From NCBI RefSeq assembly GCF_000331535.1, contig NZ_AMZN01000025.1, positions 35,772 through 99,771 on the forward strand: DNA of 64,000 nucleotides, in the 5' to 3' direction. Both the position numbers and the translations under genes were made by a program. The notes beneath the pieces are model-generated. The model was given only the letters and a program-made list of their open reading frames with translations, was not told the origin of the DNA and did no database searches. Source of the stretch: Fulvivirga imtechensis AK7. Lineage in GTDB: Bacteria > Bacteroidota > Bacteroidia > Cytophagales > Cyclobacteriaceae. Of the stretch, positions 52,464 through 60,917 are shown one piece after another; within the stretch, counting starts at the first letter, position 1; each line of letters opens with the position of its first letter.

Positions 52464-53677
52464 ATCTGATATACATAGTGGAAAAATTTCCCTCCAAAAC
52501 AGAGTACTTCATTTTAAATGAAATATTAGCACTGGAGAAATACGGATTTTCCATTTCAATATTGGCATTCCGTTGTGAACAGAAATTTCATCCCGAATTC
52601 ACTCATTTAAAGAAAAAGACATTTTATCACTCGTTTGATAACGTCCTGCTAGGAGTTTTATATTATTCATTTTTTCATTCTTCTGCCTTTATCAGAACCA
52701 TTTTTTTAATTTTCAAAGAACCTAATACCCGAATATTTGAGATATTTGTAAGTATCAAAAACTTACTAATTACATGTGGTTTTGCTTATCAAATTCGTAA
52801 AACAGATCAGGATCATATACACTCTCACTTTGCATTTCTCCCCTCCAAAATTGGAATTTTTTTGTCTTCACTTACAAACAAGCCTTTTAGTATGACCCTG
52901 CATGCGCAGGATATTTACTGCAACAAACCGTATAGATTAGCTTACGAGCTAAAAAAATCAAGATTTGTTATTACATGTTCAAAATATAATTACAAGCACC
53001 TTTCTTCATTATTTCCTGAACATGCACATAAGATTTATACTGTTTACCATGGAATTAACATTAACAGATGGAACTACAGACAACGTAAAAGCCTGCAAAA
53101 TAAAATAAAAATTCTATCTGTAGGGAGATTAGTAGAGAAAAAAGGATTCATTTACTTATTAAATGCAATTAAAATAATCATAGCTAAAGGAATAGAGGTC
53201 AGTTGTACAATTGTAGGATGTGGTCCACAGTTCGAAGAACTGGAAAACTTTGTAGAAAAAAATAATCTTTCTCAGTATATCAATTTTACAGGAACATTAT
53301 ACCAACAAGAGTTATTAAAACATTTTGACATGGCTGATCTTTTTATTTTACCTTGTATTAATACCAATTCTGGGGATATAGATGGATTACCTAATGTGTT
53401 ATTGGAAGCTATGGCATCAGGATTACCGATAATTACTACTCCCGTATCTGCTATTCCTGAATTGATTATTCACAAAAAAAATGGTCTGTTGGTAAGGGAG
53501 AGATCTCCGGAAGATATTGCACATCATGTAGAAGAATTAATTGCCAATCCGAGTCTTTATAAAGAGATAAGTTCACTAGGTCGAAAACTACTCAAAGGAG
53601 AATTCAGGATAGATTGTAGTACGATTAAAATTACTTCTATTTATCAATCTATCTATAAATCATCCTTCAAGAATTAA
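52460..53677 (+). CDS. GT4 glycosyltransferase, colanic-acid WcaL-like
   Basis: 405 aa. The start (NLIYIVEKFPSKTEYFILNEI) and the segment HIHSHFAFLPSKIG...MTLHAQDIY are characteristic of the WcaL/AmsK-like branch. The C-terminal half has SVGRLVEKKGF, then GLPNVLLEAMASGLPIITT and SAIPELI. Overlaps the flippase by 4 nt. Acceptor and sugar unknown; the context is exopolysaccharide assembly. Confidence 0.9.
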   Translation: MNLIYIVEKFPSKTEYFILNEILALEKYGFSISILAFRCEQKFHPEFTHLKKKTFYHSFDNVLLGVLYYSFFHSSAFIRTIFLIFKEPNTRIFEIFVSIKNLLITCGFAYQIRKTDQDHIHSHFAFLPSKIGIFLSSLTNKPFSMTLHAQDIYCNKPYRLAYELKKSRFVITCSKYNYKHLSSLFPEHAHKIYTVYHGININRWNYRQRKSLQNKIKILSVGRLVEKKGFIYLLNAIKIIIAKGIEVSCTIVGCGPQFEELENFVEKNNLSQYINFTGTLYQQELLKHFDMADLFILPCINTNSGDIDGLPNVLLEAMASGLPIITTPVSAIPELIIHKKNGLLVRERSPEDIAHHVEELIANPSLYKEISSLGRKLLKGEFRIDCSTIKITSIYQSIYKSSFKN

Positions 53678-53835
53678 GATCGAAACAATTTATTGAGAAT
53701 AATTATGTAAATACATTTTTAGATTTACTTACATATTAGGTAACATGCCACCTCAGAATATTCTTTAAACAGGCACTTGAACCTAAGGTTGAAGAAACAT
53801 GAAATAACTTTTACAGTTATGAAATCAGTTAATAA
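53678..53835. other. Spacer with imperfect hairpin between glycosyltransferase genes
   Basis: 158 bp of AT-rich DNA. An imperfect inverted repeat lies near 53703-53733 (tatgtaaat against atttacttacata), and the 11-bp palindrome aacctaaggtt lies near 53780. No gene is visible. The hairpin may end or attenuate the upstream transcript. Confidence 0.35.
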
Positions 53836-54984
53836 ATGAAAAAGATAAAAATCCTCTATGGTTTGGAATCAACTTCCGGAGGGTCCTTAAAGCATCTACT
53901 TTACCTGACAAGCTTTATCGATCCACAAATTTTTGATATTACTGTGGTGCTATCCAGTAAACGAGGTGTTGATTTGAGCCATGCAGTAAAAGAAATAAAT
54001 GCCGCAGGTGCAAAACTATTGTTCCTGCCAATGAAAAGGTCTATAGACCCTTTAAATGACGCTATCAATCTTTTGAAAGTAAAAACAATCATCAGAGAAG
54101 GTCGATATGATATAGTCCACGCTCATAGTTCAAAGGCAGGAGTACTTTTTCGTATCGCAGCCCGAATGCACCGGGTACCATTAATACTTTACACCCCTCA
54201 TTGTTTTTATTTTCAAGCCCATGAAGGGTTGAAAAAGAAATTTTTTGTCTGGATAGAATATTGTTTGGCAAAGATGACCGATTATATTATTGTCTCACGA
54301 AATGAGAAATCAGCCTCTTTAGAAGAAGGTATATGTCCTCCTAAAAAATTAATTAATATAAACAACGCTATAAAATTTAATGAAAAAGCCAGAAAGCAAA
54401 ATATATTTGAATTAAAAAAGAAATATAATATAAAAACGACCTGGGTGGTAGGGTCCGTTGGTAGGTTAACCAAACAAAAAGACTGGTTCACATTCATCTA
54501 TGCAGCTAGGCATGTATTGATGCGAAACCCTGATGTATCATTTATTATAGCTGGCACTGGTGAACAGAAAACAGAATTGGAAGGGTTAATAGCTTCTCTG
54601 GAACTTGAGGACAAAGTAATGCTTTTAGGATATATTGAAGACATCGACCAAATATATTCTATCCTCGATGTTTTCGTTAGCTCATCACTTTGGGAAGGTT
54701 TACCATACGCCTATCTAGAAGCCATGCACCATAGAAAGCCAGTGATTGCCACCTATTTGGGCGAAAATGATCTTCTTCAAGATGATGAAACAGGATACAT
54801 AATACCAAAAAAAGATTATAAACTCTTAAGTCACAGAATCTGCAAGCTTCTTAAAAACAAAGAGAAAATAGTGAAATTAGGAATGAATGGAAAAAGTCGC
54901 ATAACCGAGTATAATTATTCATTTGAACGCTTTATCGAAGCACACAAAGCACTCTATACTTGTACCAAAATAACTAATTTCTAA
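53836..54984 (+). CDS. GT4 family glycosyltransferase
   Basis: 382 aa. The N-terminus has GLESTSGGSLKHLLYL and DIVHAHSSKAG, a GT4 acceptor-side pattern also seen in PelF/EpsF-like enzymes. The donor side has VGSVGRLTKQKDW, SSLWEGLPYAYLEAMHHRKPVIA and GENDLL. Last gene of the plus-strand saccharide run; its 3' end overlaps the convergent ParB-domain gene by 11 bp. Sugar unknown. Confidence 0.9.
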   Translation: MKKIKILYGLESTSGGSLKHLLYLTSFIDPQIFDITVVLSSKRGVDLSHAVKEINAAGAKLLFLPMKRSIDPLNDAINLLKVKTIIREGRYDIVHAHSSKAGVLFRIAARMHRVPLILYTPHCFYFQAHEGLKKKFFVWIEYCLAKMTDYIIVSRNEKSASLEEGICPPKKLININNAIKFNEKARKQNIFELKKKYNIKTTWVVGSVGRLTKQKDWFTFIYAARHVLMRNPDVSFIIAGTGEQKTELEGLIASLELEDKVMLLGYIEDIDQIYSILDVFVSSSLWEGLPYAYLEAMHHRKPVIATYLGENDLLQDDETGYIIPKKDYKLLSHRICKLLKNKEKIVKLGMNGKSRITEYNYSFERFIEAHKALYTCTKITNF

Positions 54985-55837
54985 TAAGGTACTCCAACCG
55001 TTCTATTAATTCCTTGAGTTTAATGATCGCTTCAAGATCTCGGTTGTTAATAGCTTTATTGATATATGACAAAATAGAACCTTTTATTCTTTTTAGCCTC
55101 TCATCATATGAAAGAAACGGGTCTTCCATAACAGATTCATTGCCTTCCTCCGAAATATTAATGCTATTAAGTTCGCGTTCAACCTGACTAAGGGATTCCT
55201 TTTTTAAAAGATTTATCTTATTATACAGATCAGCCTCATTCTTTACCTTTATTTCAACCCCGGATTCCCCGAGTAGTTGGATATCTTTTTTACTAAAAGT
55301 AACTACTCCCTGCAAGAGCTTTAATTTTAAAGTCGCATTCGACTTTCCAATTACATCAATTCCTTTAGCATAATTGGCGTCACGCTTTATGGTACTGGCA
55401 CTAACACTAAACTGATCAGCAATCTTTTCCGAAGTTGTACGCTCATTTTGTCCTTTAGACAGCACATTTTGATACCCCCCTTTTGATTTCTTTAGCTGAA
55501 GATACTTAAGTCCGCGATAGTAGCTCAATTGATCAGGGGTAAGGTTTCTTCTCCCAAGTTGATTATTAATTATCCAAAATTTGGCCTCCTCTATGTTTTT
55601 AAAGTCTATATATTCTTCTTTAAAATCAATGCCATGTTTTGAACATATCCTGAACCTGTTATGCCCGTCAATAAGTATATCTTTACCATCTCTCCGCCAG
55701 AGCAATAATGGATCAATACAGCCATGTTCCAAAAGACTTGCCTCTAGTAACTTATTCTCCTCATCCGACAGTGGGACTAATAAAGTTTCAAGGGATTTGT
55801 TTATGTGTATATTCACTGGTTTAATACTACTAGACAT
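54974..55837 (-). CDS. ParB-like nuclease/partition-domain protein
   Basis: 287 aa. The N-terminal ParB/Srx fold contains DILIDGHNRFRICSKHG (the GHxR phosphate-binding box) and a following ASLLEHGCIDP-type helix. GRRNLTPDQLSYYRG and ASTIKRDANYAKGIDVI form the helix-turn-helix region found in ParB-like proteins of plasmids and integrative elements. The last 80 residues are charged and helical (RIKGSILSYINKAIN). No parA and no parS-like site are evident, so it is probably a stand-alone regulator or a relic of a mobile element. Convergent with the last glycosyltransferase gene. Confidence 0.85.
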   Translation of the reverse strand: MSSSIKPVNIHINKSLETLLVPLSDEENKLLEASLLEHGCIDPLLLWRRDGKDILIDGHNRFRICSKHGIDFKEEYIDFKNIEEAKFWIINNQLGRRNLTPDQLSYYRGLKYLQLKKSKGGYQNVLSKGQNERTTSEKIADQFSVSASTIKRDANYAKGIDVIGKSNATLKLKLLQGVVTFSKKDIQLLGESGVEIKVKNEADLYNKINLLKKESLSQVERELNSINISEEGNESVMEDPFLSYDERLKRIKGSILSYINKAINNRDLEAIIKLKELIERLEYLIRN

Positions 55838-55867
55838 AATTACTACTTTTTCGAATTATTAGTTAAA

Positions 55868-56035
55868 ATGTTCTGTGGAGCTATAAAAAGAAAAAATAAA
55901 ATTATCATCAATGCTCTACAAATTTACAAAGGTTTAAAAAATAGAAAAGAAAAATTCTCACGGTTTTTAAATCTGGAAGCCATAATATCCATAGTTCACT
56001 CAGATTCAGGTACTTTATCAGAAATTACAGCATAA
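55868..56035 (+). CDS. Possible small basic protein, function unknown
   Basis: 55 codons from ATG 55868, rich in Lys/Asn/Ile (KRKNKIIINALQIYKGLKNRKEK). No family recognised. It is divergent from the ParB-domain gene. It could be a spurious frame in AT-rich intergenic DNA; the rest of the 55838-56212 gap shows nothing else I can support. Confidence 0.25.
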   Translation: MFCGAIKRKNKIIINALQIYKGLKNRKEKFSRFLNLEAIISIVHSDSGTLSEITA

Positions 56036-56212
56036 ACATTAAAAAACCACTTGATAAAAATAAATTTATTTACAATATAACTATTAAACTTTCAGTAAAG
56101 ACTTTCATACCTAAGTCTCTTAAAAAAAAACTACAGTTTCTCTTCCTGAAACATTGGGATTTTTGAATTTTGGCTACTAATTTAGTAGATACCTAAAATC
56201 AACCTAGCAGCA

Positions 56213-56539
56213 ATGACCATTACCAGAATCGAAATCATTAACTCTTATCAGTTAAGAATTACAGAGGCTAACAATCAGCAAAGCATTATAGAAGATATTA
56301 TACTAGATATAGGTAATAATCTTATTAGGTTTACCTTTACGCTTAATAAGCTCTCTTTTTTCACCATGGAAAGCCTTGTATATGTCCAAGCTCCTTTTTA
56401 TAGCTCTACGGCTATTATAAATAGAGTAGATTTACATAAAGACATTGGCGGACAAATTATTTCATCAGAGTTCACTAATGCTGAAGTTGATTTTTATTGT
56501 ATTGAAGAAGTCTATGAAAACGCTGTAAATGCCAGATAA
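56213..56539 (+). CDS. Hypothetical protein, 108 aa
   Basis: A small soluble protein with alternating hydrophobic strands (TRIEIINSYQLRI, GNNLIRFTFTLNKLSFF). The composition suggests an all-beta or alpha/beta fold. No signal peptide, membrane helix or known motif. Stands alone, downstream of a 177-bp gap and upstream of a truncated DoxX fragment. Codon use looks normal for the window, so it is probably real. Confidence 0.5.
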   Translation: MTITRIEIINSYQLRITEANNQQSIIEDIILDIGNNLIRFTFTLNKLSFFTMESLVYVQAPFYSSTAIINRVDLHKDIGGQIISSEFTNAEVDFYCIEEVYENAVNAR

Positions 56540-56589
56540 ACATAACACGCTTATCATCTGCCATTCTCTACATGAAACACCGTTACTAA

Positions 56590-56829
56590 CATACTTCCTC
56601 CTCGCTGAAAATGCTGCTGCTTTTTGAGGTAATCGGTGGCATACTTTTCATTCTACCTCGATTCCGTACCCTGGGTGCCGTAATACTTACCCCAATTATG
56701 GCCGGAATACTGGCACACCACTTCACTTTAGGTGATAGCCTGATTATCCCACTCATTATGACCGCTATTTTGGTATGGGTGATTGTGGAGAACCGACAAA
56801 AATATTTACCAATGATTAAATCAAATTAA
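56590..56829 (+). pseudogene. 5'-truncated DoxX-like membrane protein remnant
   Basis: The frame after the TAA at 56587-56589 reads SLKMLLLFEVIGGILFILP, then RFRTLGAVILTPIMAG and a final helix. This matches the C-terminal half of DoxX-type four-helix proteins (normally about 120-140 aa). The first helix or two are missing, and only 72 codons remain from ATG 56611. It ends 13 bp before the left end of the ISAs1 element. Truncation is on the side away from the IS, so the IS did not cause it. Confidence 0.55.
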
Positions 56830-56842
56830 CAGAGACCACTCT

Positions 56843-58060
56843 CAGGGAAATCGCTTTTAAACTCTGAGAATTTTATCTCTGTAATTGTCATCAAGAGCAG
56901 CAAGCAATCTTTTCGAAGGCTTACTTTTCTTGGTTGATTTCTCTCTATCCATCAGGGTCAGGGCCATTTTAGCTATTATGTTGTAGTTAAGGGCTGAGTT
57001 GTCCTTCTTTTTGAGTGATGCGTCTTCCTTAAAGACCACATCAAGGACCCAGTGGAGTTTGTTCTCCACAGACCAGTGGCTTCTTACCGCTCTATTTATT
57101 GATTTGGCATCAGTATCCAAAGAGGAAATATAGTACCTAATCTGGGTTGTTCCTTTCCCTGTGTCTTTTGAAATCCTCTCGGAAGTGATCCTTATCACCG
57201 ACTTGAGACCGACCCACTCCTGGCGGTCATCCAGAAAGTTTAATTGGTTTATTACCTCGCATTTCCTGTGTTCTATCCTGCCATGGCCCAGATCGGAATC
57301 CTTGTTTTCAGAGGCGACCGGTTTTATCGAAAACAACTTCTCAATCTGATCCCTCAGGCCTTTCTGGTTCCCTTTGACCATAAGGATATAGTCGGCATCT
57401 TTTTCAACGATGGTTTTTGCGATGTTTTTCTGACACCCCATAGCGTCAATGGTCACCGTGCAGCCTTTGAGGGCCAGAAGTTCAAGCAATTCAGGAATGG
57501 CCGTTATTTCGTTGCTCTTGGAAGCTACGGCCAACTGCCCCAGACAAAGCCCATTTTCCGAGGCGAAAGCCGATACGACATGGATAGCAGACTTCCCTTT
57601 TCCTTTATCATCTGAGCGGCAAATGGTTTTGCCGTCAATTGCAACGACCTCTCCGCGGGTTGTATCGGCAATTGAGTTAACCCAGGAAATGAAGCAGCGA
57701 CTGAAAGCTCCGGGTTCGAGAGCGGCAAAAACCTTCCCCAGAACATCATGAGAAGGGATTCCGTTTTCATACGGGTACCACTTTTTCAGCCAGTCCAGCT
57801 TTGATTTTCCGAACAAATTGATTGAAGTCCATGTATCTGCTCCGCTGATAACGGCAGCGATGCAAAGGAAAAGAATCTCTTCAAGAGGATATAAACGGTT
57901 GCCTTGATGGGTACGTCTGGGATCTTTCAAATCAGCAAAAAATGAAGAAAAACCGGAGATTTTTTCTGAGGATACTTTTGGATTGGGCATTTTTTTTACC
58001 CACTCCCAAATATAACCAAAATTCCCGGGTTTTCATTTTTTTTTAAAAGCGATTTCCCTG
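56843..58060 (-). mobile_element. ISAs1-family insertion sequence, complete (1,218 bp)
   Basis: Bounded by perfect 19-bp inverted repeats at 56843-56861 (cagggaaatcgcttttaaa) and 58042-58060. Contains one transposase gene on the minus strand. The flanks (accactct on the left, actgacac on the right) do not form a clear target duplication. Inserted between the DoxX remnant and the marR-arr operon. Confidence 0.9.
56857..57990 (-). CDS. ISAs1-family DDE transposase
   Basis: 377 aa, full length. The N-terminal DDE-associated domain (FFADLKDPRRTHQGNRLYPL) is followed by the catalytic fold: VAIDGKTICRS (first Asp), TIDAMGCQKNIA (second Asp) and HWSVENKLHWVLDVVFKED (Glu region). No frameshift, so the element could be active. 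The stop lies within the left inverted repeat region, as usual for this compact family. Confidence 0.95.
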   Translation of the reverse strand: MPNPKVSSEKISGFSSFFADLKDPRRTHQGNRLYPLEEILFLCIAAVISGADTWTSINLFGKSKLDWLKKWYPYENGIPSHDVLGKVFAALEPGAFSRCFISWVNSIADTTRGEVVAIDGKTICRSDDKGKGKSAIHVVSAFASENGLCLGQLAVASKSNEITAIPELLELLALKGCTVTIDAMGCQKNIAKTIVEKDADYILMVKGNQKGLRDQIEKLFSIKPVASENKDSDLGHGRIEHRKCEVINQLNFLDDRQEWVGLKSVIRITSERISKDTGKGTTQIRYYISSLDTDAKSINRAVRSHWSVENKLHWVLDVVFKEDASLKKKDNSALNYNIIAKMALTLMDREKSTKKSKPSKRLLAALDDNYRDKILRV

Positions 58061-58082
58061 ACTGACACTCAGGAAATTTGTA

Positions 58083-58114
58083 TTTGAAATTTTAATTATT
58101 CTTATTTATCTTTA
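58083..58114 (+). promoter_or_regulatory. Bacteroidota-type promoter of marR-arr
   Basis: TTTG at 58083-58086, a 20-nt spacer and TATCTTTA at 58107-58114 match the Bacteroidota consensus TTTG-N19/21-TAnnTTTG. The ATG of the MarR gene lies 33 nt downstream. Confidence 0.6.
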
Positions 58115-58115
58115 C

Positions 58116-58132
58116 TATCAAGATAATTGATA
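58116..58132. promoter_or_regulatory. Putative MarR operator
   Basis: Inverted repeat tatcaa-N5-ttgata directly downstream of the -7 element, over the expected transcription start. The position suits repression by the MarR protein encoded next to it. Confidence 0.5.
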
Positions 58133-58146
58133 ATCAAGATTTATGT

Positions 58147-58596
58147 ATGAAAAATGATCAGGTGTTGGAAATCAGAAAACTCAGTCAGAAGTATGCCTAC
58201 ACCTCAATTCAAATGCATGAGACGATCGCAAGGAAAGCAGGTTTTTCAGGCACAGACCACAAGTATTTGGGCTTCTTTCTTCAAAGGGGAAAACTAACGG
58301 CAGGTGATCTGGCAGAGTTGACGGGCTTGACGACAGGGTCGGTAACCGCTCTTATCGACAGGTTTGAGAAAAAGGGATTGGTGAAGAGACAACCTGATTC
58401 GGTTGATAGACGAAAGGTCTTCATAGTCCCTGAAAGTGAAAAAATAATCGCGCTTTTGAGGCCCTTTTACCAGGCTTTTCAAGATGAAACAGATCGGTTG
58501 ATTGCTTCATTTTCAAACGATGAAAGAGAGATCATAGAATCTTACCTGACCAAGGCTCTACAACTGGCAAATCAAACTATTGAGAAACTCAAATAA
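58147..58596 (+). CDS. MarR-family transcriptional regulator
   Basis: 149 aa. Winged-helix core: GKLTAGDLAELTGLTTGSVTALIDRFEKKGLVKRQPDSVDRRK, the standard MarR recognition helix and DRR wing (described here by position about 58-100). It is the first gene of a two-gene unit with arr, and a palindrome overlaps its promoter, so it probably represses itself and arr until a ligand binds. Ligand unknown; rifampicin-like compounds or other phenolics are possible. Confidence 0.92.
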   Translation: MKNDQVLEIRKLSQKYAYTSIQMHETIARKAGFSGTDHKYLGFFLQRGKLTAGDLAELTGLTTGSVTALIDRFEKKGLVKRQPDSVDRRKVFIVPESEKIIALLRPFYQAFQDETDRLIASFSNDEREIIESYLTKALQLANQTIEKLK

Positions 58597-58606
58597 TTCA
58601 AGATTT

Positions 58607-59050
58607 ATGGCCAAAAACAACAACAAATCCCAATCGGCACCGACAGTCCATACCCCATTCATTCAGACATATCTCCATGGTACTAAAGCTGATTTGAAAC
58701 TCGGGGAGCTGCTGGAAGTTGGATACAACTCCAACTTCGGTGAGCAAAACAAAGCCAAATACATCTACTTCACAGCAACTTTAGACCCTGCAGTATGGGG
58801 AGCCGAACTTGCCCTGGGCGAAGGGCGGGAAAGAATTTATCTGGTAGAACCCACTGGACCCATAGAAGATGATCCAAACCTGACAGACCAAAAATTCCCC
58901 GGCAACCCTTCCATGTCTTACCGCTCACAACACCCGCTTAAAGTGGTCGGTGAGGTAACAATTTGGCAGAGCCACTCTCCTGACCAACTCAAAACCATGA
59001 AAGATGGAATAGCAAAACTTGCCTCCCAAGGAATCGGTGCAATCGAGTAA
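58607..59050 (+). CDS. arr: Rifampin ADP-ribosyltransferase (Arr)
   Basis: 147 aa from ATG 58607, which avoids overlap with marR; an in-frame ATG at 58580 lies inside the marR end. The family signature is strong: YLHGTKADLKLG, YIYFTATLDPAVWGAELALGEG, IYLVEPTGPIEDDPNLTDQKFPGNP, SYRSQHPLKVVGEV (each a separate short block along the chain). Arr transfers ADP-ribose from NAD+ to the C23 hydroxyl of rifampicin and inactivates it. Cytoplasmic. Co-transcribed with marR, 10 bp apart. Confidence 0.95.
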   Translation: MAKNNNKSQSAPTVHTPFIQTYLHGTKADLKLGELLEVGYNSNFGEQNKAKYIYFTATLDPAVWGAELALGEGRERIYLVEPTGPIEDDPNLTDQKFPGNPSMSYRSQHPLKVVGEVTIWQSHSPDQLKTMKDGIAKLASQGIGAIE

Positions 59051-59311
59051 CAATAGAAGTGCGAGTAGCCAGTCGCGAGTCTTGAGTGATACACTTTTGT
59101 TCTTCCGACTAGGTCTTCGAGTTATCTCAATACTAAATACTAATATCTCAATACCCGCTTGAAGAATTGTGGGCTAGTTTATAATTGTCACTTCTCCGAC
59201 TCCCTTGCAGATGATTCGTGAGAGCTGAAGACTCTTAAACATTCATTTGCCATCAGTCTAATCTATTTATACCCATGCGTTGTTAAAACAATGAGCACTT
59301 AAAAATAGATT
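59051..59311. other. Intergenic region with short low-complexity repeats
   Basis: 261 bp without a gene. Contains short repeated words (gcgagtagcc/cgcgagtctt; atctcaatac and ctaaatacta runs near 59136-59158), of the kind common between Bacteroidota genes. I see no strong terminator or promoter. Confidence 0.4.
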
Positions 59312-60826
59312 ATGAATGTCTTGGTAATTGAGGGGCACCCACGTAAGAATAGCTTTTCCGGGGCACTTGCGCAATCCTATAAAGCAGGAGCGAAACAAGC
59401 TCAGGCAAATGTAATGAGTTATGTTCTTGCCGATAAGACATTCAACCTCCACGTAACCACACCATCACCGCATCACCAGTTTATTGAAAAAGATGTGAAA
59501 GAAGCCCAAGAGTTAATAGCCTGGGCTGATCATCTTGTTTTTGTTTATCCCACCTGGTGGGGTACGATGCCCGCACTTTTGAAAGGTTTTCTGGATCGTG
59601 TATTTACACCGGGGTTTGCTTTTACAGAATCAGAGGATACCAATGTGTGGGGCAAATTGCTGAAGGGAAAATCAGCGCAGCTAATTACAACTATGGATAC
59701 TCCTAAATGGGTATATCAGTGGATCTATAAAAGTCCGGGCCACCGGGCCTTGAAGCAAGCCACACTACAATTCTGTGGCGTAAACCCTGTCCGTATCCTG
59801 ACATTCAGTCCTATCAAAACATCTAACAAATCGCAACGCGCACAGTATTTGGAAAAGGCGTTTCACGCAGGATTAAAATTGAAGCATGGAGTACTAAGCC
59901 AGTGGGGAAAAGTCCGCGACAAAATAGCTACCTGGCTCAAGGCACTCCGACTCCAGTTCTACCCCATGACGTTGGTAGCATATGCTACCGGAGCGCTCGG
60001 AGCCATCCACCTCGGTCATAGTTACAACTCGTTAATTTTCTGGATAGGCTTTTTTTGGATCTTTTTGGTGGAAGCGGCTACAGTACTAACGAATGACTAC
60101 TATGACTATCGTTCTGATAAGCAAAACAAATTTCACAGCCCATTTACAGGAGGATCACGAGTACTTGTTGAAAAGGAGCTGACCTTTAAAGAAAACAGGA
60201 GTGCCAGTTTAGCAACCCTTATACTCTCGATAGTGTTAGCAGGCTTGTTATTTATGGAAACGACCATCTCTGGTAAAAGCGCTGCATTAATGGCCGTGCC
60301 TTACCTTTTAGCTCTGGGGTATACTGCTCCTCCATTAAAATTGTCTTATCATGGTTGGGGAGAGTTGGATGTAGGCATCACTCACAGTATATTGGTCGTG
60401 CTTTGTGGGTATGTATTTCAAGGGGGAAATGTGCTGGATCCTTTTCCATGGCTGCTAAGTATCCCGTTGTTTTTGGCTATTTTACCGTCTATTATCCTTG
60501 CCGGAATTCCTGACTATGAAGCTGATAAAGCGGTTTCAAAAAAAACTATTGCAGTAAAAATAGGACGAAAGAATGCCGCCAAAGTGGCTTTGACCTTTGT
60601 AGTATTCGCAACTGTAGCAGGCATTGCCTGGCACGTTTTCGATCTGCTCCCGGGGGCATACAGTCTTGCTATTTTCATGATAGTACCACACGCCTTGATC
60701 ATTGTTTATTTACTACTTCGCTACATTAAAAATCCCTCGCCACCACCCAGAATAAATTCGTTGATGATCGCCACCCTATCGTATATTCTTTGGTTTGGAC
60801 TTATCCCTCTTTTCAATTTATTGTAA
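59312..60826 (+). CDS. Fusion: NAD(P)H quinone reductase (flavodoxin-like) + UbiA prenyltransferase
   Basis: 504 aa. Residues 1-190 are a flavodoxin-like NQO/KefF-type domain: VIEGHPRKNSFSGALA, then FVYPTWWGTMPALLKGFLDRV, the FMN-binding signature. Residues about 215-504 are an integral-membrane UbiA-type prenyltransferase with both Mg-diphosphate motifs, NDYYDYRSD (261-269) and DYEAD (401-405), and about eight to nine helices. The two parts are in one frame with no stop. Together they suggest reduction and prenylation, or handling, of a quinone at the inner membrane. I do not know a characterised protein of this exact make-up. It stands alone; the next gene is a MarR with its own promoter. 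Confidence 0.88.
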   Translation: MNVLVIEGHPRKNSFSGALAQSYKAGAKQAQANVMSYVLADKTFNLHVTTPSPHHQFIEKDVKEAQELIAWADHLVFVYPTWWGTMPALLKGFLDRVFTPGFAFTESEDTNVWGKLLKGKSAQLITTMDTPKWVYQWIYKSPGHRALKQATLQFCGVNPVRILTFSPIKTSNKSQRAQYLEKAFHAGLKLKHGVLSQWGKVRDKIATWLKALRLQFYPMTLVAYATGALGAIHLGHSYNSLIFWIGFFWIFLVEAATVLTNDYYDYRSDKQNKFHSPFTGGSRVLVEKELTFKENRSASLATLILSIVLAGLLFMETTISGKSAALMAVPYLLALGYTAPPLKLSYHGWGELDVGITHSILVVLCGYVFQGGNVLDPFPWLLSIPLFLAILPSIILAGIPDYEADKAVSKKTIAVKIGRKNAAKVALTFVVFATVAGIAWHVFDLLPGAYSLAIFMIVPHALIIVYLLLRYIKNPSPPPRINSLMIATLSYILWFGLIPLFNLL

Positions 60827-60873
60827 CACCAACCCCGTACCTCTTCACTATCTCCAGTTTGCTAAGAATAATT

Positions 60874-60904
60874 TTTATTTAGTTGACAAAGTCAACTAAA
60901 TAAA
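60874..60904. promoter_or_regulatory. MarR operator upstream of its own gene
   Basis: Perfect 14-bp inverted repeat: arm tttatttagttgac (60874-60887), spacer aaa, arm gtcaactaaataaa (60891-60904). A possible promoter GTTG (60882) - N20 - TACATTTA (60906-60913) overlaps it, which would place transcription start at or next to the ATG. The core agttga-N5-tcaact recurs before the GNAT gene. Confidence 0.75.
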
Positions 60905-60917
60905 CTACATTTACCCT

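Noticed and set aside
56835..58070. Target-site duplication of the ISAs1 element
   Set aside because: Left flank accactct and right flank actgacac share only partial similarity.
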